From contig CAYXFU010000002.1 in the NCBI GenBank assembly GCA_964464375.1, forward strand, positions 1-64,000: a stretch of 64,000 nucleotides of DNA, written 5' to 3'. The DNA comes from CAIOZA01 sp964464375 (GTDB lineage Bacteria; Bacteroidota; Ignavibacteria; Kapaibacteriales; UBA2268). The notes beneath the pieces are model-generated. The model did no database searches. It was not told where the DNA came from and saw only the letters and a list, made by a program, of their open reading frames with translations. The position numbers were made by a program, and so were the translations under genes. Position 1 is the stretch's first letter, and each line of letters starts with the position of its first letter. This document shows, one piece after another, positions 6,956-15,292 of this stretch.

Positions 6956-9352
6956 ATGTTCTATAAAAAGCTCTTATCTTTTGTATTTTTAGGATTAATA
7001 GCTCCGTTAGTAGCATTTGCTAGTGAAGCAGATTTGAAAATTCCTGAATTAAGTACTTATCAGAATAATCTTTTGATGTACGGCTTTATAGTATGTTTTT
7101 TGGGTTTGGTCTTTGGTCTTTACCAGTATGTTAAAGTTAAGAACATCAAAGCCCACAAGTCAATGCTTGAAATAGGACATGTTATTTTTGAAACATGTAA
7201 GACATACCTGATTCAACAAGGTAAATTTCTTATCATCCTTGAGGTTTTCATTGCAGTTTGTATCGGTTTCTATTTCGGTTTTCTTCAGGGAAACTCAGTC
7301 GGAGGAGTCCTTCTCATTCTTGCTTGGTCTGTTATCGGTATCCTTGGTTCTTATGGTGTAGCTTGGTTTGGCATCAGAATGAACACATTAGCTAACAGTC
7401 GCATGGCATTTGCATCACTCAGGCACAACCCACTTAATTTGCTTAATATACCACTTCAATCTGGTATGAGTATCGGTGTGGTTTTGATTTGCGTTGAGCT
7501 TATGATGATGTTAATAATTTTGCTATTTATACCTAAACATTTGGCTGGCGCATGCTTTATCGGATTTGCTATCGGTGAATCACTTGGAGCTTCTGCTCTG
7601 CGTATTGCAGGTGGTATCTTCACAAAGATTGCGGATATAGGATCAGATTTAATGAAGGTTATCTTTAAAATTAAAGAAGATGATCCTAGAAATCCCGGTG
7701 TTATTGCCGATTGTACAGGCGATAATGCTGGTGATAGTGTTGGACCAACAGCTGATGGATTCGAAACCTATGGTGTTACCGGTGTTGCTTTGATTACATT
7801 CATTGTTCTCGGTGTATTTCCTCAATTCCAGGCTGAATTGATTACCTGGATATTTGTAATGCGTGTACTTATGATTATAACTTCTGTTGCTTCTTATGGT
7901 ATAAATCATCTTCTAAGCTCAGCATTATACAAAAATAAAGAACATATCGATTTCGAAAGACCATTGACTAATCTCGTTTGGATTACATCAATTCTTTCAA
8001 TTATTGTTACTTTTGGTGTCAGCTACTGGCAGCTCGGGAATTTACCGAACAACCTCTGGTTTACATTGTCAATAATAATAAGTTGTGGTACATTGGGTGC
8101 GGCTCTTATCCCAGAATTCACAAAAATATTTACTTCAAGCAAATCAAAGCATGTTGAAGAAGTTGTTAATGCTTCAAGAGAAGGTGGAGCTTCACTCAAC
8201 ATTTTATCAGGTCTCGTTGCCGGTAACTTCAGTGCTTTCTGGCAGGGTATGGTTTTCTTTGGTTTGATGTTTGCTGCTTATTACACTAGTCAGTTCGGTC
8301 TTTCTAACTTCATGGGTTATGCCCCGATTTTCGCATTCGGTCTCGTTGCATTTGGTTTCCTTGGTATGGGTCCTGTAACAATTGCTGTTGACAGCTATGG
8401 TCCCGTAACAGATAATGCACAATCAGTATATGAATTATCATTGATCGAAGAAATTCCAAACATTAGTGCTGAAATCGAAAGAGATTTTGGTTTTAAACCT
8501 GACTTTGAAGGAGCGAAGGAATATCTCGAAGAGAATGACAGTGCAGGAAATACTTTCAAGGCTACAGCAAAACCTGTTCTTATTGGAACAGCAGTTGTCG
8601 GTGCCACCACTATGATTTTCTCATTAATCCTTGTTCTCAAGAATACATTACATATTCAGCCTGAATCTGTACTTACATTGCTCAATCCTTACACATTGTT
8701 AGGTTTGATATGCGGTGGTTCAGTTATTTACTGGTTCACAGGAGCTTCAATGCAGGCTGTTACTACCGGAGCTTATAGAGCTGTAGAATATATCAAAAAG
8801 AACATCAAACTTGATGAAAATGCTGAAAAGAGAGCATCAATCGAAACTTCCAAAGAAGTTGTTAAGATCTGTACTCAATATGCACAAAATGGTATGATGA
8901 ACATATTCATTGCCATCTTCTCATTTGCACTCGCATTTGCTTTCATGGCAGCACCAACTACTGCATCTCCAGAATCAGCATCTTTCTTTATCAGTTACCT
9001 GATTTCTATAGCCGTTTTCGGCTTATTCCAGGCAATCTTTATGGCTAATGCCGGTGGTTGCTGGGATAATGCTAAGAAGGTTGTTGAGGTTAACCTTAAA
9101 GAAAAAGGAACTCCGCTTCACGATGCATGCGTTGTTGGCGATACAGTTGGAGATCCTTACAAGGACACATCATCGGTTTCATTGAACCCTGTTATTAAAT
9201 TTACAACGCTATTTGGCTTACTTGCAATGGAAATTGCTATATCTGATAGCTTCAAATACCAGGCACCTTATATTGGTGTTGGATTCCTTGTAGTGGCTTT
9301 ATACTTCGTATGGAGATCATTCTACAAGATGCGCATTACAGTTGCAAAATAG
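6956..9352 (+). CDS. hppA: membrane-bound proton-pumping pyrophosphatase
   Basis: A 798-residue integral membrane enzyme that hydrolyses cytosolic pyrophosphate and pumps H+ (or Na+) out. About 16 membrane spans are visible. Catalytic acidic motifs are present: DPRNPGVIADCTGDNAGDSVGP type, VDSYGPVTDNAQ, and the C-terminal GGCWDNAKK and GDTVGDPYKD. The segment GNTFKATAK has Lys and Thr where the K+-independent class has them (K+-dependent pumps have Ala there), so a K+-independent H+ pump is inferred. The start at 6956 has a strong Shine-Dalgarno (ggaggat, 6943-6949); the frame is open from 6872 but lacks such a site. The gene is monocistronic with terminators on both sides. Confidence 0.96.
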   Translation: MFYKKLLSFVFLGLIAPLVAFASEADLKIPELSTYQNNLLMYGFIVCFLGLVFGLYQYVKVKNIKAHKSMLEIGHVIFETCKTYLIQQGKFLIILEVFIAVCIGFYFGFLQGNSVGGVLLILAWSVIGILGSYGVAWFGIRMNTLANSRMAFASLRHNPLNLLNIPLQSGMSIGVVLICVELMMMLIILLFIPKHLAGACFIGFAIGESLGASALRIAGGIFTKIADIGSDLMKVIFKIKEDDPRNPGVIADCTGDNAGDSVGPTADGFETYGVTGVALITFIVLGVFPQFQAELITWIFVMRVLMIITSVASYGINHLLSSALYKNKEHIDFERPLTNLVWITSILSIIVTFGVSYWQLGNLPNNLWFTLSIIISCGTLGAALIPEFTKIFTSSKSKHVEEVVNASREGGASLNILSGLVAGNFSAFWQGMVFFGLMFAAYYTSQFGLSNFMGYAPIFAFGLVAFGFLGMGPVTIAVDSYGPVTDNAQSVYELSLIEEIPNISAEIERDFGFKPDFEGAKEYLEENDSAGNTFKATAKPVLIGTAVVGATTMIFSLILVLKNTLHIQPESVLTLLNPYTLLGLICGGSVIYWFTGASMQAVTTGAYRAVEYIKKNIKLDENAEKRASIETSKEVVKICTQYAQNGMMNIFIAIFSFALAFAFMAAPTTASPESASFFISYLISIAVFGLFQAIFMANAGGCWDNAKKVVEVNLKEKGTPLHDACVVGDTVGDPYKDTSSVSLNPVIKFTTLFGLLAMEIAISDSFKYQAPYIGVGFLVVALYFVWRSFYKMRITVAK

Positions 9353-9371
9353 TATTCAGCTAATATTTATA

Positions 9372-9410
9372 AATCCCGATGAATTCTACATTCATCGGGA
9401 TTTTTTTTTG
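9372..9410 (+). terminator. intrinsic terminator of hppA
   Basis: AATCCCGATGAAT (9372-9384) pairs perfectly with ATTCATCGGGATT (9390-9402), followed by a run of T to 9409. Confidence 0.92.
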
Positions 9411-9514
9411 ACAACAATGATAAATTAATTTTTTGATAAAATAGTTTTTTATAATTTCGTGTTGAATAAATATTAGATTTAACTGAAAATTGATATGAAA
9501 CGGAGTTTTTTTAT

Positions 9515-9898
9515 ATGGGGGTGTTTAAAAAGAAAGTTAAAGTAGCAAATCCTCACGATACTTCCAGATATTTCGAAGAAGAATTTTGGATTGATACCGG
9601 AGCATTATACTCATTTATTCCTGAGGATTCTCTTTAACAAATCGGATTTGAGCCAAGTGAAACCAGATCGATGGTTTTCGCTGATGGGAGAGTAGGCAGA
9701 TGCCCTTTTGGTTACTGCAATTTTGAAATCGAAGGGATTGAAGCGATGAATATTTGTCCTATTGTTGCCGGAACACGAGGCTCTATGTACCTCTTAGGTG
9801 CAACCGCATTGGAGAATTTTGGAGTTGAAGCTGATCCTGTCAATAAAAAGCTAAATACTGTTTTGGCAATTATTGGTGGTTTTTTAGCATCGAGGTAA
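9515..9898 (+). pseudogene. retropepsin-like aspartic protease gene, interrupted by a stop
   Basis: Reading from the ATG at 9515 gives 40 codons ending in EEFWIDTGALYSFIPEDSL. A TAA at 9635-9637 follows, and the same frame then continues with QIGFEPSETRSMVFADG... to the stop at 9898. Together the two halves make a typical clan AA single-domain aspartic protease of about 127 residues: D-T-G active-site motif at residues 27-29 and a late LLGATALENFG flap/hydrophobic-Gly motif. One base change in the stop codon would restore it. It is either a recent pseudogene, a sequencing error or a readthrough gene. Transcription may start near 9480; no partner gene is nearby. Confidence 0.75.
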
Positions 9899-9912
9899 AG
9901 TGTATTTATTTA

Positions 9913-11133
9913 TCAATAATACAGATGCAACTGCATTGCCCAGCGTGATGATTTGTAATAAAAACAATCTATGAAGCGATATTCAGGAATGATCTCGAAG
10001 AATGGGACAGGCAGAAACTTCACATTTGCTACAATCTGAGTAGTGTTGAAATCATAATATTCAATGTTACCTGTCTCCAAATTTGAGTTTCCATGCTCTG
10101 CTCTCAATCCGATAAAAATTCCCTTATATGGCATATATGTTACTCCGGCTATCCAGTTTTGGGTTGATCTGGCAATATTCTCCAATTTGCTATTTTTACC
10201 TTTCATCTGTGTACCTGCAAATCTTGCCTGAAGGTAAACATTGTCCATCAAGGCATATCCAAGAAAGATATTATAATAATTCAGACTTCCATCGGGGAAG
10301 AAATTGCTTAAAAGAGATGCTCCAATAAAAGCAGCCGGGAAGTCATCCCAAAGCCACTCTGGATAGAATGTTACCTTTGCATTGTAAGATAAGCTGTGTG
10401 GCTCTCCAATCAATGATGCGTCACTTCCATAAATAGTATTTCTGTTCAAACTGTCTGAAGTAAATACACCGAGATTCACAGATAGCCAGTCAAAAGATTC
10501 GTAAATGATTTCGGCACCGTATTCAGCATAATCCGGTGGTATAAAGCTCTCAGTTCCATCAGGAACTGCGATTCTCTTGTCAAGGATTGTCATGTCACAA
10601 TCACGAATTCCCATCGATGGCTGAAATCTGCCGATTCTAAAATAAGGTCTTCCTGGATCTGCTCCAATTATCATGGAGGCCATCCATTGAGATTGACCGG
10701 GGAAAATCATATTCCCAAAATTATACTGTCCTTCGAACATAATTCCTTTGGTGGGATTTGAATTCAGATACAGACTTGCCTGCATCGGATAGTATTTTCT
10801 AACTGAATTATCAGTTTTATGCGATCTGGTTGTCTGGACTCGTGTATCAAAGCCAAAAGCAAACAAACTATCGAAGTAAGAATATTTGGATTTATCAAAT
10901 GAATATATGCTGCCCAAGGTTTCGTCCATCAGAGAAAAAGTAGTAGATTCCTTTGAGAATTTCCACCCAAACTCATTCCTCATCGCTCCGCCCTGTAAAT
11001 TGATGTGGCAGGTAGAACAACGATTTCCTGACCAGAGCGATAATTCGGGTGTTGCATTGATAGATGAAAACCAGAATCCTGTTATCAGTACGATTATGAA
11101 TATTGGAAATAATATTTGTTTTCTGAATATCAT
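9913..11133 (-). CDS. outer-membrane barrel protein with one N-terminal c-type heme
   Basis: A 406-residue exported protein with a signal peptide (hydrophobic residues 9-26). Just after it comes one heme-binding motif CSTCH at residues 39-43. The rest is a run of alternating beta strands with many aromatic girdle residues (ASLYLNSNPTKGIMFEGQYNFG..., ending QLHLYY), which fits an outer-membrane beta-barrel of about 350 residues. It likely carries electrons at or across the outer membrane with the small cytochrome encoded just upstream (7 bases between the genes). No other CxxCH is present. Function in a specific chain is inferred, not shown. Confidence 0.75.
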   Translation of the reverse strand: MIFRKQILFPIFIIVLITGFWFSSINATPELSLWSGNRCSTCHINLQGGAMRNEFGWKFSKESTTFSLMDETLGSIYSFDKSKYSYFDSLFAFGFDTRVQTTRSHKTDNSVRKYYPMQASLYLNSNPTKGIMFEGQYNFGNMIFPGQSQWMASMIIGADPGRPYFRIGRFQPSMGIRDCDMTILDKRIAVPDGTESFIPPDYAEYGAEIIYESFDWLSVNLGVFTSDSLNRNTIYGSDASLIGEPHSLSYNAKVTFYPEWLWDDFPAAFIGASLLSNFFPDGSLNYYNIFLGYALMDNVYLQARFAGTQMKGKNSKLENIARSTQNWIAGVTYMPYKGIFIGLRAEHGNSNLETGNIEYYDFNTTQIVANVKFLPVPFFEIIPEYRFIDCFYYKSSRWAMQLHLYY

Positions 11134-11140
11134 AATCGAA

Positions 11141-11584
11141 TCATTTATGTCTTTGTAATTTTCCGGCTTTTCTGGCAGCTTTCACATCTTTTTCATTAGC
11201 AAGTTTATTCATCCCATTAAGTTTAATATATATATAATTCAGGATGAGAGCAATATCGGACTCAGACAGTGATTTATCAATTTCAGTAGTCATCACACCC
11301 TGATAGGCAATCCCGTTCACAACTATTCTTCCTTCGCGTCCATAGATCATTCCACGGATCAGTTCAACATTATCACCTTTTTGCACATAGTCTGCATTTT
11401 TTAGTGGGGGATAAACGTCTTTAACTCCTGAGCCGCTCTTCCTATGGCATTTAGAGCATTGGTCAATATAAAGGCTTTCGCCTCTCTTCATGTCAGGTGC
11501 ATTGTCTGCGCTGGAACTAAAAGTCCAGAATATTGTCAAAACAAACAGAACTATAAACAAGCTAATTAATTTCATTTTCCACAT
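11141..11584 (-). CDS. mono-heme c-type cytochrome
   Basis: A 147-residue periplasmic cytochrome c. A signal peptide (residues 4-25) is followed by MKRGESLYIDQCSKCHRKSG with the CSKCH heme motif at residues 43-47. A likely axial Met sits in GVMTTEIDKSLSESDI near residue 98, and the final helix LSESDIALILNYIYIKL is typical of class I cytochromes. It would shuttle electrons in the periplasm. It is the first gene of a two-gene operon with the heme-bearing barrel protein. The ATG at 11575 (M4) is an alternative start. Confidence 0.9.
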   Translation of the reverse strand: MWKMKLISLFIVLFVLTIFWTFSSSADNAPDMKRGESLYIDQCSKCHRKSGSGVKDVYPPLKNADYVQKGDNVELIRGMIYGREGRIVVNGIAYQGVMTTEIDKSLSESDIALILNYIYIKLNGMNKLANEKDVKAARKAGKLQRHK

Positions 11585-11707
11585 AAAAATATTTATCGAT
11601 TTTAAACTTATTAAAAATTACATTAAAACCCAAATGTATAAACAAATTCAAACCCAATAAGTTTCAAGAAAAAAAATAATTACAATCAAAATTTTTTAAA
11701 AAAACAT

Positions 11708-11734
11708 CACAGTTTTAAGAAATTCGTCCGATAA
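11708..11734 (+). promoter_or_regulatory. sigma-28 (FliA) type promoter of motB
   Basis: CACAGTTT (11708-11715), exactly 11 bases, then TCCGATAA (11727-11734). The FliA consensus is TAAAGTTT-N11-GCCGATAA; the -10 part matches at 7 of 8 positions and the spacing is perfect. It lies 35 bases before the motB ATG. A fliA gene is present at 48111. Confidence 0.75.
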
Positions 11735-11769
11735 GTGTATAGTATTCTTTCTATCTTTATTATAATAAA

Positions 11770-12624
11770 ATGCACAATCGCAGAGTACATAAAGAAGTTA
11801 CTGATGAAAAGCCTAATTTAGACAGATATTTAATCACTTATGCTGATTTAATTACTCTCTTGTTGGGGTTGTTCGTTATTCTTTATGCCGCTTCTCAGGT
11901 TGATGAAGGCAAATATAAAGAGTTTGCCAATGCATTCGCTCAGTATTTTAAACCTGCAGCAGTGCAGGGTGCTTCACCAAACAAAGGGTTATATAATAAT
12001 CCTAAGAACTCAATCCCCGAACCAATTTTTCCTCATGAGAATATGAAATCAATTGAGGAAATAAAAAAGGAAACAGAAAAATCATTGAGTAAATATATAG
12101 AAAAGGGTCTGCTGTCAGTTACCTCAACAGAAAATGGAATTATTGTTACGCTTCCTGAAAAGCTTTTGTTTCAGAGTGGGAGTGCAGATGTCCAACCTGA
12201 GGGTAGAAGTGTTCTTGATACATTATCCGGAATCTTAACCGGTATCAATAAAATGATAACTATTGACGGACACACTGATTCAAAGCCAATCAAGACATTT
12301 AGATTCGAATCAAACTGGCATCTATCTGTTGCAAGAGCATTGAATGTTGGTTATTCTTTGATAAGCAATGGCTTACCCGAACAAAATGTAATTATTCGAG
12401 GGTTTGGTGCTCAGCAACCAGTAGCCGAAAACTCATCAAATGATGGCAGAGCCAAAAACAGAAGAGTAGATATAACAATCACTGATCCAAATATGAAACG
12501 AGAACAGGCGTTGCCTGTAGAGACTCCTATAAATCGCTCTCAATTTAAAAATATTAGATCATTTCCAATTAAGCCAAATTCTGGCAAACAAATTGATTAT
12601 AACTTAAGTTTAAATAAAAAATAA
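11770..12624 (+). CDS. motB: flagellar motor protein MotB
   Basis: A 284-residue stator subunit. One membrane span at about residues 27-42 contains the proton-carrying Asp26 (YADLITLLLGLFVILYAAS). It is followed by the plug/linker region and a C-terminal OmpA-like peptidoglycan-binding domain (about residues 130-240) with DGHTDSKP, SNWHLSVARA and the terminal RAKNRRVDITI motif. It anchors the stator to the cell wall around the motor. No motA is adjacent, so it is elsewhere or outside the window. It leads an apparent motB-fliW-csrA-response regulator run behind a sigma-28-like promoter. Confidence 0.93.
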   Translation: MHNRRVHKEVTDEKPNLDRYLITYADLITLLLGLFVILYAASQVDEGKYKEFANAFAQYFKPAAVQGASPNKGLYNNPKNSIPEPIFPHENMKSIEEIKKETEKSLSKYIEKGLLSVTSTENGIIVTLPEKLLFQSGSADVQPEGRSVLDTLSGILTGINKMITIDGHTDSKPIKTFRFESNWHLSVARALNVGYSLISNGLPEQNVIIRGFGAQQPVAENSSNDGRAKNRRVDITITDPNMKREQALPVETPINRSQFKNIRSFPIKPNSGKQIDYNLSLNKK

Positions 12625-12641
12625 ATTATCCGGTGAACAGT

Positions 12642-13052
12642 ATGGAAGCTGAAAAAATAAAAATAATTACCCAGGACTTCGGAGAATTAGAAATCGAAAA
12701 AGAGCATATCTTTACTTTCGAAAATGGAATTCTTGGATTTGATGAGCTACATGACTTCGTGTTAATTAGCGATGAATCTACCGAACCGTTAAAATGGCTG
12801 ATTTCCGTAGAGAATCCTGAAATTGGTTTTCCTTTGATTAGTCCGTGGCATATTGATTTGTCTTATGAACCAGGCAGAGATTATGATCCTGATTCAGAAG
12901 TGGCAATGACAGTTGTCACACTTGGACATGAAGAAGGTGATCTTTCTGTAAATCTTAAAGCACCTATTTTATTTAATACAGAGAACAACACAGGTAAACA
13001 GCTTATTTTACCTACTGATAAATATTCTCCGTCCCATGTTATTAGAAAATAG
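12642..13052 (+). CDS. fliW: flagellar assembly factor FliW
   Basis: A 136-residue cytosolic protein of the FliW family: GELEIEKEHIFTFENGILGFDELHDFVLI at the N-terminus, then PLKWLISVENPEIGFPLISPW and the closing LKAPILFNTENNTGKQLIL strand pair. FliW binds flagellin and CsrA in turn, releasing CsrA from flagellin mRNA control when flagellin is exported. I prefer the ATG at 12642; a GTG at 12633 in the same frame would add three residues and its GGTG may itself serve as the ribosome site. It lies 17 bases after motB and 70 bases before csrA. Confidence 0.93.
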   Translation: MEAEKIKIITQDFGELEIEKEHIFTFENGILGFDELHDFVLISDESTEPLKWLISVENPEIGFPLISPWHIDLSYEPGRDYDPDSEVAMTVVTLGHEEGDLSVNLKAPILFNTENNTGKQLILPTDKYSPSHVIRK

Positions 13053-13122
13053 TGTATTTTTGAGAGTAGATTAATTTAATAATTCATATTATAAATAATA
13101 ATTCAATGTTTTTGGCGGTTTT

Positions 13123-13425
13123 ATGTTAGTTCTATCAAGGAAGATAGGTGAAGTAATCACAATTGGCTCTTCAGTCAAAGTAACAGTTCTTAGCTTTGAC
13201 AGAGGGGTAGTTAGATTAGGTATTGAGGCTCCTAAATCCATTCCCGTACATAGAAAAGAAGTTCACGACAAAATTGTAGAAATGAATAAACAAGCCTCAA
13301 AGGCTGAAGTTTCTACTATGGTGAAAGCTTTATCAAAGAATGGTGTTGTCTTCAATCAAAACAATACAGACAATCGTATAATCAAGTCTGCTAAATTGTC
13401 AGTACTATCATCAAATAAAAAATAA
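13123..13425 (+). CDS. csrA: carbon storage regulator CsrA with C-terminal extension
   Basis: The first 60 residues are a canonical CsrA: MLVLSRKIGEVITIG, VKVTVLSFDRGVVRLGIEAPKSIPVHRKEV. It binds GGA motifs in mRNA leaders as a dimer, and the Arg in RLGIEAP and the region near VHR are RNA contacts. Total length is 100 residues, about 35 more than the usual 60-75; the tail (KAEVSTMVKALSKNG...LSVLSSNKK) is polar and of unknown role. Its place next to fliW fits the FliW-CsrA partner switch. Whether the tail binds FliW is unknown. Confidence 0.95.
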   Translation: MLVLSRKIGEVITIGSSVKVTVLSFDRGVVRLGIEAPKSIPVHRKEVHDKIVEMNKQASKAEVSTMVKALSKNGVVFNQNNTDNRIIKSAKLSVLSSNKK

Positions 13426-13470
13426 TTTTCTTTCTCATACATGGATGTTTAACTATTTTGAATTAATGCA

Positions 13471-14046
13471 ATGACACGTTACAGTGCTTTAATAATTGAT
13501 GACGATATCTGGATGCAGAGAATCCTCAGTAAGACTCTGCAAAGCTATGGTTTCAAAACTATCTTTCTCGCTTCTAATGGATTTGAGGGTGTCGATCACG
13601 CTGTCGAAAACAAACCGGATATTATTATATTGGATATTTTAATGCCTGAGCTATCAGGACATCTTACTCTCAAAATTCTTAAGCATATTCAAAGAACCAA
13701 GAATATTCCTGTCTTAATGGTATCTGCCCTGTCCGATACTGAAAATCTTGGACTGGCTGTTAAAAGCGGTACGGCAGGTTTCGTTTCAAAACCATTCACT
13801 CGCGCTACTGTTTACGAAAAACTTGCCATTATCTTCGGTAAAGATAAACTCGATGCTATTATCAAAGGTGAATCTGTGCAACTGAATGCTTCTATGGGTG
13901 ATACTGATATTGATCAATTCAGAATGAGAGATTCAAATGATGAACCAAACAACAACATAACAATGGAAGATTACAGAACAGACCTGATTGAAGATAAAAG
14001 CAATCTTGATAATATCCGTAAATTCCTTTCTAAAGTACGGAAATAA
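13471..14046 (+). CDS. single-domain response regulator (CheY-like) with tail
   Basis: A 191-residue protein with one receiver domain (residues 1-122): acidic pocket D10-D12, phospho-acceptor D55 in IIILDILMPE, Ser85 in SALSD, and Lys107 in VSKPFT. Residues 123-191 form a polar, acidic tail with no DNA-binding domain. It is 45 bases after csrA and in the same direction, so it may act in motility or flagellar control; the cognate kinase is not adjacent. Confidence 0.85.
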   Translation: MTRYSALIIDDDIWMQRILSKTLQSYGFKTIFLASNGFEGVDHAVENKPDIIILDILMPELSGHLTLKILKHIQRTKNIPVLMVSALSDTENLGLAVKSGTAGFVSKPFTRATVYEKLAIIFGKDKLDAIIKGESVQLNASMGDTDIDQFRMRDSNDEPNNNITMEDYRTDLIEDKSNLDNIRKFLSKVRK

Positions 14047-14094
14047 AAGATTTATACAACTATTTAATTTGATTTAATTATAATCTGAAGAAAG

Positions 14095-14526
14095 TTATTT
14101 TCTTTCTAATATTATATCCAATGAATCACGACTCACAGTTAAATGTATAACCTGCTCATTATGTCCTGGGAAACGCCATAATTTATACCCGGGCTTGTAT
14201 GCAAAAACATCATTGTACATTTCAGATTGTCGAGCTTCTAGAAACCATAACATTTTATATTTACCAATTGTACCTGTTCTGGACTCCCACTCAAATCCAT
14301 TGGGATAATTGAGATTAACAGAATCAGCAAAAAATATCAAAGAATCTGGAGTGTTATGAGATTTTCTACACAAATAAACGCTATCAATTGGAATTCCAGT
14401 AAGATTGTCAAATATCCTACCAGATAACTCATACTTATAATCATTATCAATCATAAGTCCATCTTCACAGCTTTCTAGGCAAAGAATTAAAAGCGGAACC
14501 ATCAACAAAAGTACTGTCTTTTTCAT
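14095..14526 (-). CDS. lipoprotein with carboxypeptidase-regulatory-like fold
   Basis: A 143-residue lipoprotein with signal MKKTVLLLMVPLLILCLESC and the lipidated Cys at residue 20. The mature part starts with KYELSGRIFDNLTGIPIDSVYLCRK, which looks like the CarboxypepD_reg-like beta-sandwich common in envelope proteins of this phylum. The rest is beta-rich and ends HLTVSRDSLDIILERK. No enzyme motif is seen, and the gene stands alone. Confidence 0.65.
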   Translation of the reverse strand: MKKTVLLLMVPLLILCLESCEDGLMIDNDYKYELSGRIFDNLTGIPIDSVYLCRKSHNTPDSLIFFADSVNLNYPNGFEWESRTGTIGKYKMLWFLEARQSEMYNDVFAYKPGYKLWRFPGHNEQVIHLTVSRDSLDIILERK

Positions 14527-14613
14527 TTTCTTTTAATCATAGTTCAATGTTACAACTAATGTAATAACAGACCAATACTCTAAAAGTTACATGAGAATCG
14601 AATTTATTTTTCA

Positions 14614-15285
14614 TTATTCTTTCCAGACAAGATCAAAGAGAATATAAGACAGGGATATAATAATTCCACAAAATGCTAACATAAGTTGTATATCGCTCCA
14701 TGCGTCTGCCTGCATTTTGCCTTCAAGGGCTATCTTAGTCGCATCAATGCCAATGAAAATTAACGGCAACAGAATCGGAAATGCCAGAACCGGGAATAAT
14801 GCTCCTTTAGTGTTTGCTTTGGCTATTATTGCAGAAATAATATTCGAAGCAGCAGCAATACCAATACTACCCAATATGTGAGTAAGAAGAAAAATATTGA
14901 AGAATTTTATACTCTGATGATAGATAAACAAAAAGAACAAAATCACGGCAAGTGTGTTAAGCACTATACTAAGTATAACATTAAATATCAGTTTCCCATA
15001 GTAAACTGATGAAGAACTGACTGAAAGTTGAAGTAGAAAACTGGTACCTCGTTCTTCTTCGCTTACAAATGCGCGAGAAAGACCCATCATTGAACTGAAA
15101 AACATGATCACCCAAATAATGCCGGCGGCAAGTCCGGGTTCGATATCCTCACCTTTTGTGCCGATTAGTATCATGGTTACTGTGGTCATTATGAAGAGAA
15201 AAACAGCAGAAATGGCATATCTTGAACGCATTTCGCTCATCAAATCTTTCTCAAGTACAGCCATTATTGTATTTTTATTTGTCAT
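14614..15285 (-). CDS. ccmB: heme exporter protein B
   Basis: A 223-residue membrane protein with six hydrophobic spans and the CcmB hallmarks AVLEKDLMSEMRSRY at the N-terminus, SRAFVSEEERGTSFLLQLS, and the late FPVLAFPILLPLIFIGIDAT. With CcmA it forms the ABC part that releases heme from CcmC-CcmE for cytochrome c maturation. The ATG at 15285 is chosen; an in-frame start at 15327 would overlap the upstream gene. It is 7 bases after that gene, so probably in one transcript with two envelope genes rather than with ccmA or ccmC. Confidence 0.93.
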   Translation of the reverse strand: MTNKNTIMAVLEKDLMSEMRSRYAISAVFLFIMTTVTMILIGTKGEDIEPGLAAGIIWVIMFFSSMMGLSRAFVSEEERGTSFLLQLSVSSSSVYYGKLIFNVILSIVLNTLAVILFFLFIYHQSIKFFNIFLLTHILGSIGIAAASNIISAIIAKANTKGALFPVLAFPILLPLIFIGIDATKIALEGKMQADAWSDIQLMLAFCGIIISLSYILFDLVWKE

Positions 15286-15292
15286 AGATGTT

